DNA of 15,372 bases from CANHEE01 sp043777755 (GTDB lineage: Bacteria > Bacteroidota > Bacteroidia > Chitinophagales > Saprospiraceae): positions 1 to 15,372 of the forward strand of contig JAYWHK010000003.1 in NCBI GenBank assembly GCA_043777755.1, given 5' to 3'. Positions 7,408 through 15,276 of the stretch are shown here, piece by piece (within the stretch, counting starts at the first letter, position 1; each line of letters begins with the position of its first letter). The notes beneath the pieces were generated by a model. It had not been told where the DNA came from and searched no databases. It was given only the letters and a program-made list of their open reading frames with translations. Made by a program: the position numbers and the translations under genes.

Positions 7408-8727
7408 ATGAAAAAATTATTTACTTTCGTTTTTGCTTTTGTTTTATCCTTAAATCTATTTGCGCAGATTTATGCACCAGAAGGCATCCATATGCCAGGA
7501 ATGTGGAACGGTTGGGCTAATCCAGCCTCTGGAAACTTGAGCTTAACTTCATCTTCTTCACCCTCTCAACCTGCGACTTGTTCAACAGGAATGAGTGCAC
7601 CAGCAAATTCTACTACTTATAAAACATTATTAGCTGGAACAGGTGCCGCAACGGAATTTGCTTTCGCCAGCGGTCCCTCATCGAATGCCTGGGCAAATAA
7701 ATGGGTAAACGTAAATGTTTCTTTAAATTCGATACAAAACTATAGTTGGCAGGGAGGTCCCAATAACAATATAACTTTAGCTGCTGGGAAATACTATACT
7801 ATGAATTTTAATGATGGTGGATATGCTAATAATAAAGCCATTTTTATGGAAACGTCAGCAGCACCAAGACTGATTGTAGGTGTATCTGGACCAACAGGAA
7901 CTACTAATACCAATTCCCAGACAGTGACTATTACTTTATCTGGAACTCCAAGTGCTGAAGAAAAAGTATTTTTATCTTATACTACAGATAATTTTGCTAC
8001 AAGAACAAATCTTGAGGCAACTTGTGCTGGTGCAGCTTGTTCTGCAACGATTCCTTCACAGGTAGATATGACTAATGTTAAGTATTTTGCATTTACAAGT
8101 ACATTGGCTGCTCCTGCAACAACAGAGCCAGATGCAAGTTTAGCTTGGATAACAACCAGTGGTGGTACTTGTCCTGTTGCAATTGCTTATCAAGTCCTTC
8201 CTATTACACTCAATACTTTCACTGCTAAAAATATCAATAAATCTATTCAATTAGATTGGACAACTGAAACCGAATCTAATGCTTCTCATTTTGAAGTTGA
8301 AAAATCTACGAATGGTACAGCTTGGTCAAAAATGAAAGAGGTTAAAGCATTTGGAAATTCAATCCGTCGCCAAGATTATAACTTTACTGACGAAACACCA
8401 AACAAAGGTATCAATTATTACCGTTTGAAAATGGTGGATAGAGATGGTTCTTTTGAGTATTCAAAGGTGGTTTCAGCGAACTTTAATGGTGGTGGAAAAG
8501 TAAATATTTTCCCGAATCCAGCACAAGATGTATTGTCAATTACGCTAAGTAATGACGTGAACGAAGCAACTGTTGAGATTTTTAATACCAACGGTCAAGT
8601 GCAAATGCGCAACGTTTTAAATGACAATCAATTGAATATCAGCGAATTGGCTACTGGTTTGTATTTTATTCAAGTCAGTGACGAGAATGGTCAAGTGATT
8701 TCGAGAGAGAAATTGATGAAAAAGTAA
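7408..8727 (+). CDS. T9SS type A cargo protein with CBM-like N-terminus and FnIII-like domain
   Basis: A 439-residue secreted protein. Residues 1-20 are a signal peptide ending NLFAQ. Residues about 23-150 begin PEGIHMPGMWNGWANP and are rich in aromatic residues; this resembles the starch-binding or CBM48-like beta-sandwich found in Bacteroidota secreted proteins. Residues about 153-250 are a second beta domain with a close Cys pair (C206, C211). Residues about 265-355 are FnIII-like (ITLNTFTAKN, LDWTTETE, YYRLKMVDRDG). Residues 365-439 are the T9SS tail (VNIFPNPAQDVL, VEIFNTNG, LATGLYFIQV, final KLMKK). Inference: it is surface-displayed or released and may bind carbohydrate. No catalytic motif is visible. 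The stop codon sits inside the first copy of a 31-bp direct repeat. Confidence 0.88.
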   Translation: MKKLFTFVFAFVLSLNLFAQIYAPEGIHMPGMWNGWANPASGNLSLTSSSSPSQPATCSTGMSAPANSTTYKTLLAGTGAATEFAFASGPSSNAWANKWVNVNVSLNSIQNYSWQGGPNNNITLAAGKYYTMNFNDGGYANNKAIFMETSAAPRLIVGVSGPTGTTNTNSQTVTITLSGTPSAEEKVFLSYTTDNFATRTNLEATCAGAACSATIPSQVDMTNVKYFAFTSTLAAPATTEPDASLAWITTSGGTCPVAIAYQVLPITLNTFTAKNINKSIQLDWTTETESNASHFEVEKSTNGTAWSKMKEVKAFGNSIRRQDYNFTDETPNKGINYYRLKMVDRDGSFEYSKVVSANFNGGGKVNIFPNPAQDVLSITLSNDVNEATVEIFNTNGQVQMRNVLNDNQLNISELATGLYFIQVSDENGQVISREKLMKK

Positions 8728-8786
8728 AACGTAGGGTGGTTTAATCACGAATTTTAAAGTAAAACGTAGGGTGGTTTAATCACGAA
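8721..8786. repeat. Two exact 31-bp direct repeats, 35-bp period
   Basis: AAAGTAAAACGTAGGGTGGT followed by TTAATCACGAA occurs at 8721-8751 and again, identical, at 8756-8786, separated by TTTT. The first copy includes the last codon and stop of the T9SS cargo gene. The tail ACGAATTTACACGGATTGCACGAATTTT after it is a degenerate run of CACGAATT-like units, and TTCGTGATTAA recurs inverted near 9017-9027. Confidence 0.9.
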
Positions 8787-8827
8787 CTTATACGAATTTA
8801 CACGGATTGCACGAATTTTAAATAGTA

Positions 8828-8876
8828 TAAAACGCCCGATTTTTTCTTTTATAGAAAAAATCGGGCGTTTTATTTT
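8828..8876 (+). terminator. Strong rho-independent terminator
   Basis: A perfect 20-bp stem (8828-8847 with 8853-8872) containing CGCCCGATTTTTTC and its complement, a 5-nt loop, then TTTTG. The A tract on the other side makes it usable from both directions. It ends the T9SS cargo gene transcript. Confidence 0.9.
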
Positions 8877-9062
8877 GTGGCTTGTTCTTTTTTTTGCACT
8901 TTTGTAGGGAAAATTCTAAAATAACTTAGCCGCTCGTAAAATTAAAACAGGGTTTTAATAAAATTAGTAAAATTAGATTTAATTTGACACATCACGATTG
9001 GTGTAATTAGATAAAATTCGTGATTAAAAAATACGCTAAGTTGTTACCTAAATTCTAAAATT
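8873..9062. other. AT-rich spacer with degenerate repeats
   Basis: No gene is supported between the terminator and the next CDS. Short inverted words bracket it: AACTTAGC at 8923-8930 and GCTAAGTT at 9035-9042, each with a nearby ATTCTAAAAT. The middle contains repeated AAAATTAG words and an inverted copy of the TTAATCACGAA word. It may be the worn remnant of a small inverted-repeat element; the evidence is weak. Confidence 0.35.
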
Positions 9063-9713
9063 TTGAAAAATCAATTTTATTACCAAATAGAAGTGACTGA
9101 CGAGCAAGTAACATTCGCCAATGCTTTGGTGGAGTACTCTTTGTTGCATCACCCTGTTGCAAATATTTGGGATAAAAAAGAAGATAAAAAAACAAAAACG
9201 AAAGAATATCGTTTCACTGGTTCGTTGGGAGAAGTGGTTTTTGCAGATTTGTACGGGCAGCCTCGCAAAACAAAAGCCTTTGGCGCAATTGACGGGCAAG
9301 ATTTTGGCAATGATTTTCAATTGGTTATCAATGAACTTGTCCAAATCATTGATACCAAAGCAATGCAACGAAAAAGTGGTGTTTTTTACAAAAACTATGT
9401 TTTGAATATTCCTGCTTCGCAGTTGTTGCGCAAAAATTCACTGACCGACCAATATTATTGTATCTCTTTTCATCAAAAAGAGTCAAAATGGATTGCTTCT
9501 GTTTTGGGATTTATTTCAAAATATGATATTTTAGAAGGCAAAATCGGTGTTTTGTACAAAGCCAATACTTCGAGAATCAGAGCTGACGGAACTTCTTTTC
9601 AGTTCAATGAAGATACGTATGAGGTTGATTTTCAAGATATTACGTCACCGTTGCTAAGTGATTTTATAAAGAAAAAAAATAATTTTAAAATAAAAAAATT
9701 GCTATCTGTTTAG
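9063..9713 (+). CDS. Hypothetical protein, PD-(D/E)XK endonuclease-like
   Basis: A 216-residue soluble protein not recognised by name. Motifs: GSLGEVVFADLYG with E57, then NDFQL with D84, IIDTKA giving D97-x-K99, followed by YVLNIPASQLL and YYCISFHQKESKWIASVLGFI. The E...D...DxK order followed by a beta strand is typical of PD-(D/E)XK nuclease folds in phage-like and restriction-like proteins, so a nuclease role is plausible but inferred. No ATG precedes the conserved region: the frame opens at the stop TGA 9021-9023, and the best start is TTG at 9063 (KNQFYY). The C-terminus is very lysine-rich. It stands alone between repeat regions; an AT-only hairpin (AAAATC GAA GATTTT, 9721-9735) follows it. 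Confidence 0.68.
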   Translation: MKNQFYYQIEVTDEQVTFANALVEYSLLHHPVANIWDKKEDKKTKTKEYRFTGSLGEVVFADLYGQPRKTKAFGAIDGQDFGNDFQLVINELVQIIDTKAMQRKSGVFYKNYVLNIPASQLLRKNSLTDQYYCISFHQKESKWIASVLGFISKYDILEGKIGVLYKANTSRIRADGTSFQFNEDTYEVDFQDITSPLLSDFIKKKNNFKIKKLLSV

Positions 9714-9742
9714 CGTCGAGAAAATCGAAGATTTTTTATTTT

Positions 9743-9833
9743 TACCACGGAGAAACAGAGGTCACGGAGGAAAAAAAATTAGCCGAAGGCTAATTTTTTT
9801 GTCAAACTCTGTGTTCTCCGTTTCTCCGTGGTA
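9743..9833. repeat. 91-bp palindromic repeat with internal terminator hairpin
   Basis: Outer arms 9743-9769 and 9807-9833 are inverted copies with 4 mismatches in 27. Between them, AAAAAAATTAGCC (9772-9784), loop GAA, GGCTAATTTTTTT (9788-9800) is a perfect 13-bp stem with a T tract, a credible rho-independent terminator for the gene ending at 9713. The arm sequence (CTCTGTGTTCTCCGTTTCTCC) belongs to the same general family as the middle arms of the 4171-4375 palindrome. Confidence 0.85.
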
Positions 9834-9865
9834 AAAAATTACAAAAGTGGTAAAAAATTACAAAA
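9828..9865. repeat. Exact 19-bp tandem duplication
   Basis: GTGGTAAAAAATTACAAAA occurs twice with no gap (9828-9846, 9847-9865). It starts inside the right arm of the palindrome, so the end of the element was copied once after insertion. Confidence 0.88.
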
Positions 9866-9884
9866 CTTGCTATAAAAACAATTT

Positions 9885-10067
9885 ATGGAACAACTCAAAC
9901 TAAGTAAAATCTTGACTGCTTTTGGTATTTTTATGTTAGGTTATCAAACCATGCAACTCAATACCAACGACTTCCGATGGGCTGTCAATTCTATGCCATA
10001 CATCGGTATTTTATCAGCGATTGGCGCAATTGTATTGGGTAATTTTTTAGCACAAAAAAACAAATAA
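9885..10067 (+). CDS. Small two-helix membrane protein
   Basis: Sixty residues with an ATG start. Hydrophobic segments lie at about 8-23 (ILTAFGIFMLGYQT) and 38-54 (MPYIGILSAIGAIVLGNF), joined by a short polar loop, ending AQKNK. This suggests a small inner-membrane hairpin protein with no recognisable family. Its stop (TAA, 10065-10067) lies within the open frame of the FAD oxidoreductase that follows. Its last sense codons CAA AAA AAC form the slippery heptamer A AAA AAC at 10055-10061, so it may be the N-terminal part of a frameshift fusion instead of, or as well as, a free protein. Confidence 0.68.
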   Translation: MEQLKLSKILTAFGIFMLGYQTMQLNTNDFRWAVNSMPYIGILSAIGAIVLGNFLAQKNK

Positions 10068-11185
10068 TCATCAATTATTTTGACCATATCATTATTGGCG
10101 GCGGCATTTTTGGCTCTTATACGGCACTTTTTTTAGCAAAAAAAGGCAAAAAAGTAGCGTTATTGGAAAAAGAAGCGCAGCTTTTTACGAAAGCCAGCAT
10201 CGTCAATCAAGCTCGTTTGCACGGAGGTTATCACTATCCACGCAGCGTGGCTACCGCTATGATGTCCGACGAAAACAAAGAACGTTTTACGACCGAACAC
10301 CGCCAACTTATCAACGCTTCTTTTGAAAAATACTATGCGATTGATCGTTTCGCTTCCTTTACCGATGCCAAGCAATTTGAGCGTTTTTGCGATTATATTG
10401 CGATTCGTTGTGAAAAGGTAGATCAGCATCCTTTGTTCAATTATGAACGACTTGAAGGCTTGTATTTGACCGAAGAGTACAGTTTTGACCCAATCTTGGT
10501 GGCAGATTATTACAAGACACAAGTGTTTGATAATCAAAATATTAGCGTTTTTACTTCTTTCAAAATTGATAAAGCAAGCTGTGAAAATGATGTTTGGAAC
10601 ATCGAAGGGAATGGCAAAAAAATGACGACTCCTTCGGTTGTAAATGCGACTTATTCAGCAAGTAACGCCATCAATCGTTTGTTTGGATTAGACGATATTC
10701 AACTCATGCACGAGATTTCGGAAATGTGTTTTGTCACTTCTCCGCAGTTTGCAAACAAAGGTATTACGATTATGGACGGACAGTTTGCGTCCTTGATGCC
10801 TTATGGGCTAACGGGTTTGCTATCGCTATCGTCGGTGGCTTATACGCACCACAAAGTGAGTTATGACAATCTTCCGAACTTCGATTGTCAGCAAATCAAT
10901 ACGGATTGTCAGCCGAATTTTACATCAAATTGTAATGCTTGTCATGCAAAACCTGAGTCTGCAAGGCACAAAATGATGGCTCAGATTCGTCATTATCTGA
11001 GCGATGCAGTGGAACTCAATTATTTTTCTAATTTTTACACCATAAAATCCAAACTCAAAGCGAACCATATTGACGATGGTCGCCCTACCGAAATCGCTGT
11101 TTTGAGCCAAAAGCCTGACTTTTATTGCCTTTTTGCTGGAAAAATCAATTCTATTTATGAAGTAGAGAAAGTTTTGAGTCAGTGA
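10064..11185 (+). CDS. FAD-dependent oxidoreductase, DAO family, non-AUG or frameshift start
   Basis: About 373 residues. The N-terminal Rossmann unit is complete: FDHIIIGGGIFGSYTALFLA followed by KKGKKVALLEKE, giving the GxGxxG dinucleotide loop and the acidic residue at the end of strand 2. Next comes QARLHGGYHYPRS, typical of DAO-type FAD oxidoreductases seen near surface-sugar genes. The final segment FAGKINSIYEVEKVL is also family-like. Cytosolic, flavin-linked oxidation of an amine or similar substrate is the family role; the substrate is unknown. No ATG, GTG or TTG precedes the FAD loop in this frame: codons from 10064 are ATA ATC ATC AAT. TTG at 10163 is in frame but would remove the FAD loop. 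Expression may need an AUA/AUC start, a -1 shift from the 60-residue gene, or the start may be lost. The stop TGA lies in a repeat. Confidence 0.8.
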   Translation: MIINYFDHIIIGGGIFGSYTALFLAKKGKKVALLEKEAQLFTKASIVNQARLHGGYHYPRSVATAMMSDENKERFTTEHRQLINASFEKYYAIDRFASFTDAKQFERFCDYIAIRCEKVDQHPLFNYERLEGLYLTEEYSFDPILVADYYKTQVFDNQNISVFTSFKIDKASCENDVWNIEGNGKKMTTPSVVNATYSASNAINRLFGLDDIQLMHEISEMCFVTSPQFANKGITIMDGQFASLMPYGLTGLLSLSSVAYTHHKVSYDNLPNFDCQQINTDCQPNFTSNCNACHAKPESARHKMMAQIRHYLSDAVELNYFSNFYTIKSKLKANHIDDGRPTEIAVLSQKPDFYCLFAGKINSIYEVEKVLSQ

Positions 11186-11259
11186 ACAATTAACAGTGAA
11201 CAATTAACAATTCAGAATGAACAATATTATTCGTTGTACACTGTTAATTGTTCTCTGAA
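11180..11259. repeat. CAGTGAACAATTAACAG-family inverted repeat
   Basis: Left arm 11180-11203 holds CAGTGAACAATTAACAGTGAACAA; the right arm at 11234-11259 is an imperfect inverted copy (TTGTACACTGTTAATTGTTCTCTGAA). A further CAATTAACAATTC unit lies between. The repeat supplies the TGA stop of the FAD oxidoreductase (11183-11185) and lies in the convergent gap before the barrel-like gene. Confidence 0.8.
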
Positions 11260-11267
11260 CTACCTGT

Positions 11268-12560
11268 TCATTTCAACTTATAACTCAATCCCAAATTAAT
11301 TTGCCACATTGATTTTTCTAAAATATAATCGTTGGGCTTTAAAAATGTGTAATGTAATAGTGTTCCTTTTGCAGAAAGACGATTGTTTAATGGAATTGTA
11401 GCGGAAGCTAAAAAATTTAGGCTTTCTGCCTTGATTTTAGTTTGAGGTGTTGCTATTTTTATGTATTTTTCTTCGCCTGTGATTTTATTCATATACTCAA
11501 ATTTTACTTCGTGAGCGTATAAAATAGCATTGTTTAGCCCCAATCCAATAGAAAAACTATTGTTTTTTAAGGGAATATGATAGTTTATTTGAAGCCCGTA
11601 ACGAAGTATTTTCAAGTTGCTTATTTCTGTATATTTGTACTTGTAATTATCCGATGAAAATGGATTGTTATGTCCCAAAGGTTTTAGACTATCTGTACTT
11701 TCAAAATTATTTATTTGAAGCGCAATTGGTGCGTACAAACTTATTTTTTTTCCTAAAAAAACACCAAAATTTAGCTTATAATTGTCCGTAATAGCATTTT
11801 TTTTATCTTTCAAACCAAAAGAAGAACCTATATCTATGCCAATCGTTGGCGTATGAATTAGTGGTATTTTAGGTTTTATTTTGGTAATATCGCTTTTTAT
11901 GTCTTTTTCTTCTTCTGTTTTTTCTTTCTCTTCTTTTTTTACAACATTCTCTTTTTCTTCGATTGTTACGGTTGATTTTTCATTGGTATTTGTAGAATCT
12001 TGGATAGGTTCGATTTTCTGATTTACAATTTTCTGATTGTTTTTTTCAGTTGTTAAAGTATCCGTTTTTAAAATAATTTCTTGACTTTTTATATTTTCAT
12101 TGCCGCTTAGGTTAGATTGATTGTAAAATTGCTCTTTTTTTATTACAGTTGAAAAAATATTTTTGTCCATACTTTTTTCATTGTCACTGATATTTTCAAT
12201 TTTTCCTTTTTCGTCATAAATTGTTGATTTTATGATAGTTATCTTTCGGATAGTATCTATTTTTTGAATGATATGATGTTTTACAATCGTATCAAAAACG
12301 ATGGTTCTTTTTTGTTGAATGTTGTTTGAAATATTTTTTTCAAGTGTATTAACTTTATTCCACCAAAAGAAATTTGAGCCTAATAGCAACATGGCAAAAG
12401 GCAAAATAAACAATAATCTTTTTTTATTTTTTCGCTTTTCATCGAACAAATCTAAACCGTGACTAATCCTTGACCAATCCTTTTCTTTTTCTGCTTGGGA
12501 AACAGATAAATCTTGTTCGGCTAATTCTTCATATAAGCGGTCAATGTCGAAATTTTCCAT
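11268..12560 (-). CDS. ECF sigma partner: inner-membrane helix plus outer-membrane barrel-like domain
   Basis: A 430-residue protein. Residues 1-47 are cytoplasmic and charged (DWSRISHGLDLFDEKRKNKK). Residues 48-68 are a single transmembrane helix (LLFILPFAMLLLGSNFFWW). Residues 69-235 are a low-complexity, Lys/Glu/Asn-rich linker. Residues about 237-430 are alternating amphipathic beta strands (IGIDIGSSFGL, LRYGLQINYHIPL, FSIGLGLNNAI, WQINLGLSYKLK), enough for an eight-strand barrel. It starts 9 bp after the sigma factor gene, so the N-terminal part probably acts as a membrane-bound anti-sigma or sigma-binding segment. It is not a FecR or zinc-finger anti-sigma by motif. The barrel-like half could contact the outer membrane across the periplasm, but that topology is inference. 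Confidence 0.72.
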   Translation of the reverse strand: MENFDIDRLYEELAEQDLSVSQAEKEKDWSRISHGLDLFDEKRKNKKRLLFILPFAMLLLGSNFFWWNKVNTLEKNISNNIQQKRTIVFDTIVKHHIIQKIDTIRKITIIKSTIYDEKGKIENISDNEKSMDKNIFSTVIKKEQFYNQSNLSGNENIKSQEIILKTDTLTTEKNNQKIVNQKIEPIQDSTNTNEKSTVTIEEKENVVKKEEKEKTEEEKDIKSDITKIKPKIPLIHTPTIGIDIGSSFGLKDKKNAITDNYKLNFGVFLGKKISLYAPIALQINNFESTDSLKPLGHNNPFSSDNYKYKYTEISNLKILRYGLQINYHIPLKNNSFSIGLGLNNAILYAHEVKFEYMNKITGEEKYIKIATPQTKIKAESLNFLASATIPLNNRLSAKGTLLHYTFLKPNDYILEKSMWQINLGLSYKLK

Positions 12561-12569
12561 ATTAATTAA

Positions 12570-13118
12570 TTATTTGGATTCTTGAACAATAAGCAATTTT
12601 AGTTTTTGTCGGGCATTAGAAATATTTGATTTTACACTGCCTATCGAAATATTAAGTTCTTTTGAGATTTCATCATAGGTATAGCCTTCGACTGCGTAGA
12701 GCAAAAAGCAAGTTCGGGCAGCAATAGGCAACAAATGAACCAAAGAAATAATCTCTTTGACGTGCATTTCGCTTAATATGTCATTTACGGAGGGACATGG
12801 CATATTGATTAATTCTTCTATATCAGTGGTATTGAGTGTTTTCATTTTTTTTCGGTAACGGTCAATACTCGTATGTACGGTTATTTTTCTGAGCCAAGTT
12901 GTAAAATTTTGAAATTCATCAAATCTATCAATAGAAATAAACGCTTTTAAGAAACTATCTTGAACTGTTTCTGCAATATCATTGGCATCATATACATAAG
13001 TGGCAACAATTTTACGAACATAGGCTTGATAATTATCATAAAGTTGCCTTTGCGCAAAGCGGTCATGCTTTTTACATTGTTTGATTAATTCTTTTAATTG
13101 GTCTTGGCTACTAATCAT
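12570..13118 (-). CDS. ECF RNA polymerase sigma factor
   Basis: A 182-residue sigma-70 family extracytoplasmic-function factor. Region 2 is visible in QLYDNYQAYVRKIV, ANDIAETVQDSFLKAF and NFTTWLRKITVHTSIDRYRK (core binding and -10 recognition). Region 4 is LVHLLPIAARTCFLLYAVEG, YTYDEISKELNISIGSVKS and NISNARQKLK, a helix-turn-helix for the -35. I chose the ATG at 13116-13118 (MISSQDQLKEL) because it gives the usual ECF length; the open frame runs to a GTG at 13289, but those 57 residues are unlike sigma region 1. The partner gene follows after 9 bp, suggesting one operon and an anti-sigma relation. I see no clear TAnnTTTG box upstream; autoregulation is possible but not shown. Confidence 0.93.
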   Translation of the reverse strand: MISSQDQLKELIKQCKKHDRFAQRQLYDNYQAYVRKIVATYVYDANDIAETVQDSFLKAFISIDRFDEFQNFTTWLRKITVHTSIDRYRKKMKTLNTTDIEELINMPCPSVNDILSEMHVKEIISLVHLLPIAARTCFLLYAVEGYTYDEISKELNISIGSVKSNISNARQKLKLLIVQESK

Positions 13119-13296
13119 AAGTTGAATTCTCAATAAACACTTCTTCCTTTTGTTTGCTCTATTGCTATATTCGTAAAAAAAGTTTAAAAAGTTGTTTTGC
13201 AAGGAAAAAAAGTCATACTGCCATGCAAAACTCTTAATTTTTTTACAAAAAAAAGAATTTTGCAGACAATATAACAATTTTACACGCACAATGAAA

Positions 13297-15276
13297 TTAA
13301 TTCTGAATTCGAACTTTTTTATTTATAATTTTATCTCCTATTTTTATTTTAGCAAAATAAATACCTGCATTTAAATTTGGCAATTGAATCGCTTGTTTGT
13401 TTTGTAGCAAAGAAGTTGCAATTACGATTCGACCTTTCATGTCAAAAAGCGTAAAGTAAAATGTATTTTCATTTTCTATATCAATAAACAATTCGTCGTT
13501 TGTCGGATTTGGATAAAGTTTGATAGAATTGGCAAATACTTCATCTTTTGTTGCAACAACACTTTTGATAATCACTTCTATTTCGTTGCTACAGCCATTT
13601 GCGCCAGTCATTTCACACTTGTACGTTCCTGCACTTAAATTAGTTAAAGTTGGGGTATTTCCTACGATTTTTCCTGTGCTATCTTTCCATTGATATATAA
13701 ATGGCGACATTCCGCCTTGTACATTTGCGGTTGCACTTCCATTACCGCTGATAGCGGTTGAATTTTGGCTACTGACCGTCAATTGCGGCTTTTCAATATT
13801 TTGAATGACGGTTACGCTTTTCGTATTGCTACAACCTGTTGCTACATTGGTAATAGTAACGGTATAAGTTCCTGGGATTGTTGTAGGCGTATCTTTTTTA
13901 TTACTGCTAAAATTATTAGGACCCGACCATTGATAAGCCAGCTCCGAAGCATTAGAATTTGCTTTTATATCCACCGTTTTATGTGAGCAATCTAACATAG
14001 AAGTTTCAACTTCGAGTGTAGGTGCATTGCTATTATCAGCGACTTGTACACTTTTTTGTACGCTACAGCCTGATTTTGAGTCTGTTACAAGCAAAGTATA
14101 AGAACCTGACACTACAGTAGAAGTGTCCTTTTTGTTACTTAAAAAATTGTTTGGACCAGTCCATTGATAAGTCCCTGTTGCACTTGAATTGCCATTCAAT
14201 ATAATGTTTTTTATCAAACAAGTGATGTTTCCTGAAGCTGTAGCAGCAATATTTGGAATACTATCATTCACTTTAACCTCTACATTTTTTTCAGAAGTAC
14301 AACCATTTGTAGGATTCGTAACCTTTAAAGTATAAGTTCCAATTGCACTAACAGCTGTATCTTTTACTGTAGCATTAAATCCACCTTGATTTGTCCACTG
14401 ATATGTTACATTATTGATTGAATTGCCTTGTAATAGCACTGTTTTTTTAGTACAAGTAATCTCTCCGCCACTTGCGCTAATATTTGGCTTGATGGTATCA
14501 GCACTTACAGCGATGCTATCTTTTTTGCTACAAGCTCCATTTTTTGTAACAGTAACGTAATAATTCCCTGTTTTACTAACCGTTGGAATAGCCATTTGAC
14601 TGTTGAAGTTATTTACTCCCGACCAATTAAATGAATAATTATTGGTCAATGGATCATTGATAGCCTTGATTGTTGTTGTGTTAGGAAGGCATTTTATTTT
14701 TCCAGCTACCATATTTATCGTAGGTACAGCACCTTGGTTGACCATAACTGAGCTTGTACTGACACAATTGTTTGATGTATTGGTTACGCTTAATGAATAA
14801 TTGCCTGCGACATTAACAGTGGGATTTAAAGTTGTTGCACCTGCTGTAATCCCAGCACCTGACCATTTGTACGTAAAGTTTGCGCCTACCGATGACCCCG
14901 AAGCATTTAATGGAATAGATTGACCTGCGCAAATAATAGAAGGCGTTCCAATAGCAATACTTGGTTTTTGCGTATTTGACTGAACCACAATGGATTGTGA
15001 AGTTGTACAACCTACGCCATTCGTTGCCGTAACGGTATATGTTCCAGCGGTATTGATATTTGTAGAAGGTGTAACTGCTCCATTTGACCATTTATAAGAA
15101 AAATTAGTACTACTCCCACCTGTTGCCGAAGCCGAAATCTCTACACTTGTAGTCGTACAATTCAATACATTAGGTGTAGGAATATTGATTGAAATTGCAG
15201 ATGGCTGCGCAATCGTAACACTCGAAACGGTAGAAGTTCCACCAGAAACGGTAACTGAATACGTTCCTGCAACCAA
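13297..15276 (-). pseudogene. 5'-truncated multi-module adhesin (SprB/Ig-like repeats) with T9SS tail
   Basis: At least 659 residues of an extracellular protein lacking its start. It opens mid-module with VAGTYSVTVSGG..SSVTIAQP, the end of a SprB-type repeat. Six modules of about 78 residues follow, each with one Cys pair (40/90, 116/171, 196/249, 275/326, 353/404, 430/482), a YxWxGxxxF core and GxYTVTVTN..GC near the end. A seventh SprB-like unit follows (about 505-570), then a type A T9SS tail (IKLYPNPTNDELF, LFDMKGRI, NLNAGIYFAKI, KKVRIQN). No signal peptide is present. Upstream in frame, CAT AGG GGT leads straight to a TAA, and TTG (15274-15276) is the only initiator, which is implausible. 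I infer a broken gene whose upstream half is missing or beyond an insertion. Confidence 0.75.

Noticed and set aside
8721..8786. CRISPR array
   Set aside because: Only two repeats with a 4-bp separation, no spacers of usual length and no cas genes; it is a simple duplication.
9048..9368. A 106-codon minus-strand frame opposite the start of the second PD-(D/E)XK-like gene
   Set aside because: It is Phe/Cys/Ile-rich, a typical mirror image of Lys/Asp-rich coding sequence, and has no motif.
10160..10537. A 125-codon minus-strand frame within the FAD oxidoreductase
   Set aside because: The plus strand encodes a family-conserved protein over the same bases; the antisense frame has no support.
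13119..13289. N-terminal extension of the ECF sigma factor
   Set aside because: The extra 57 residues begin with GTG, are Phe/Asn/Lys-rich and do not resemble any sigma region; the ATG at 13116-13118 gives the normal family length.
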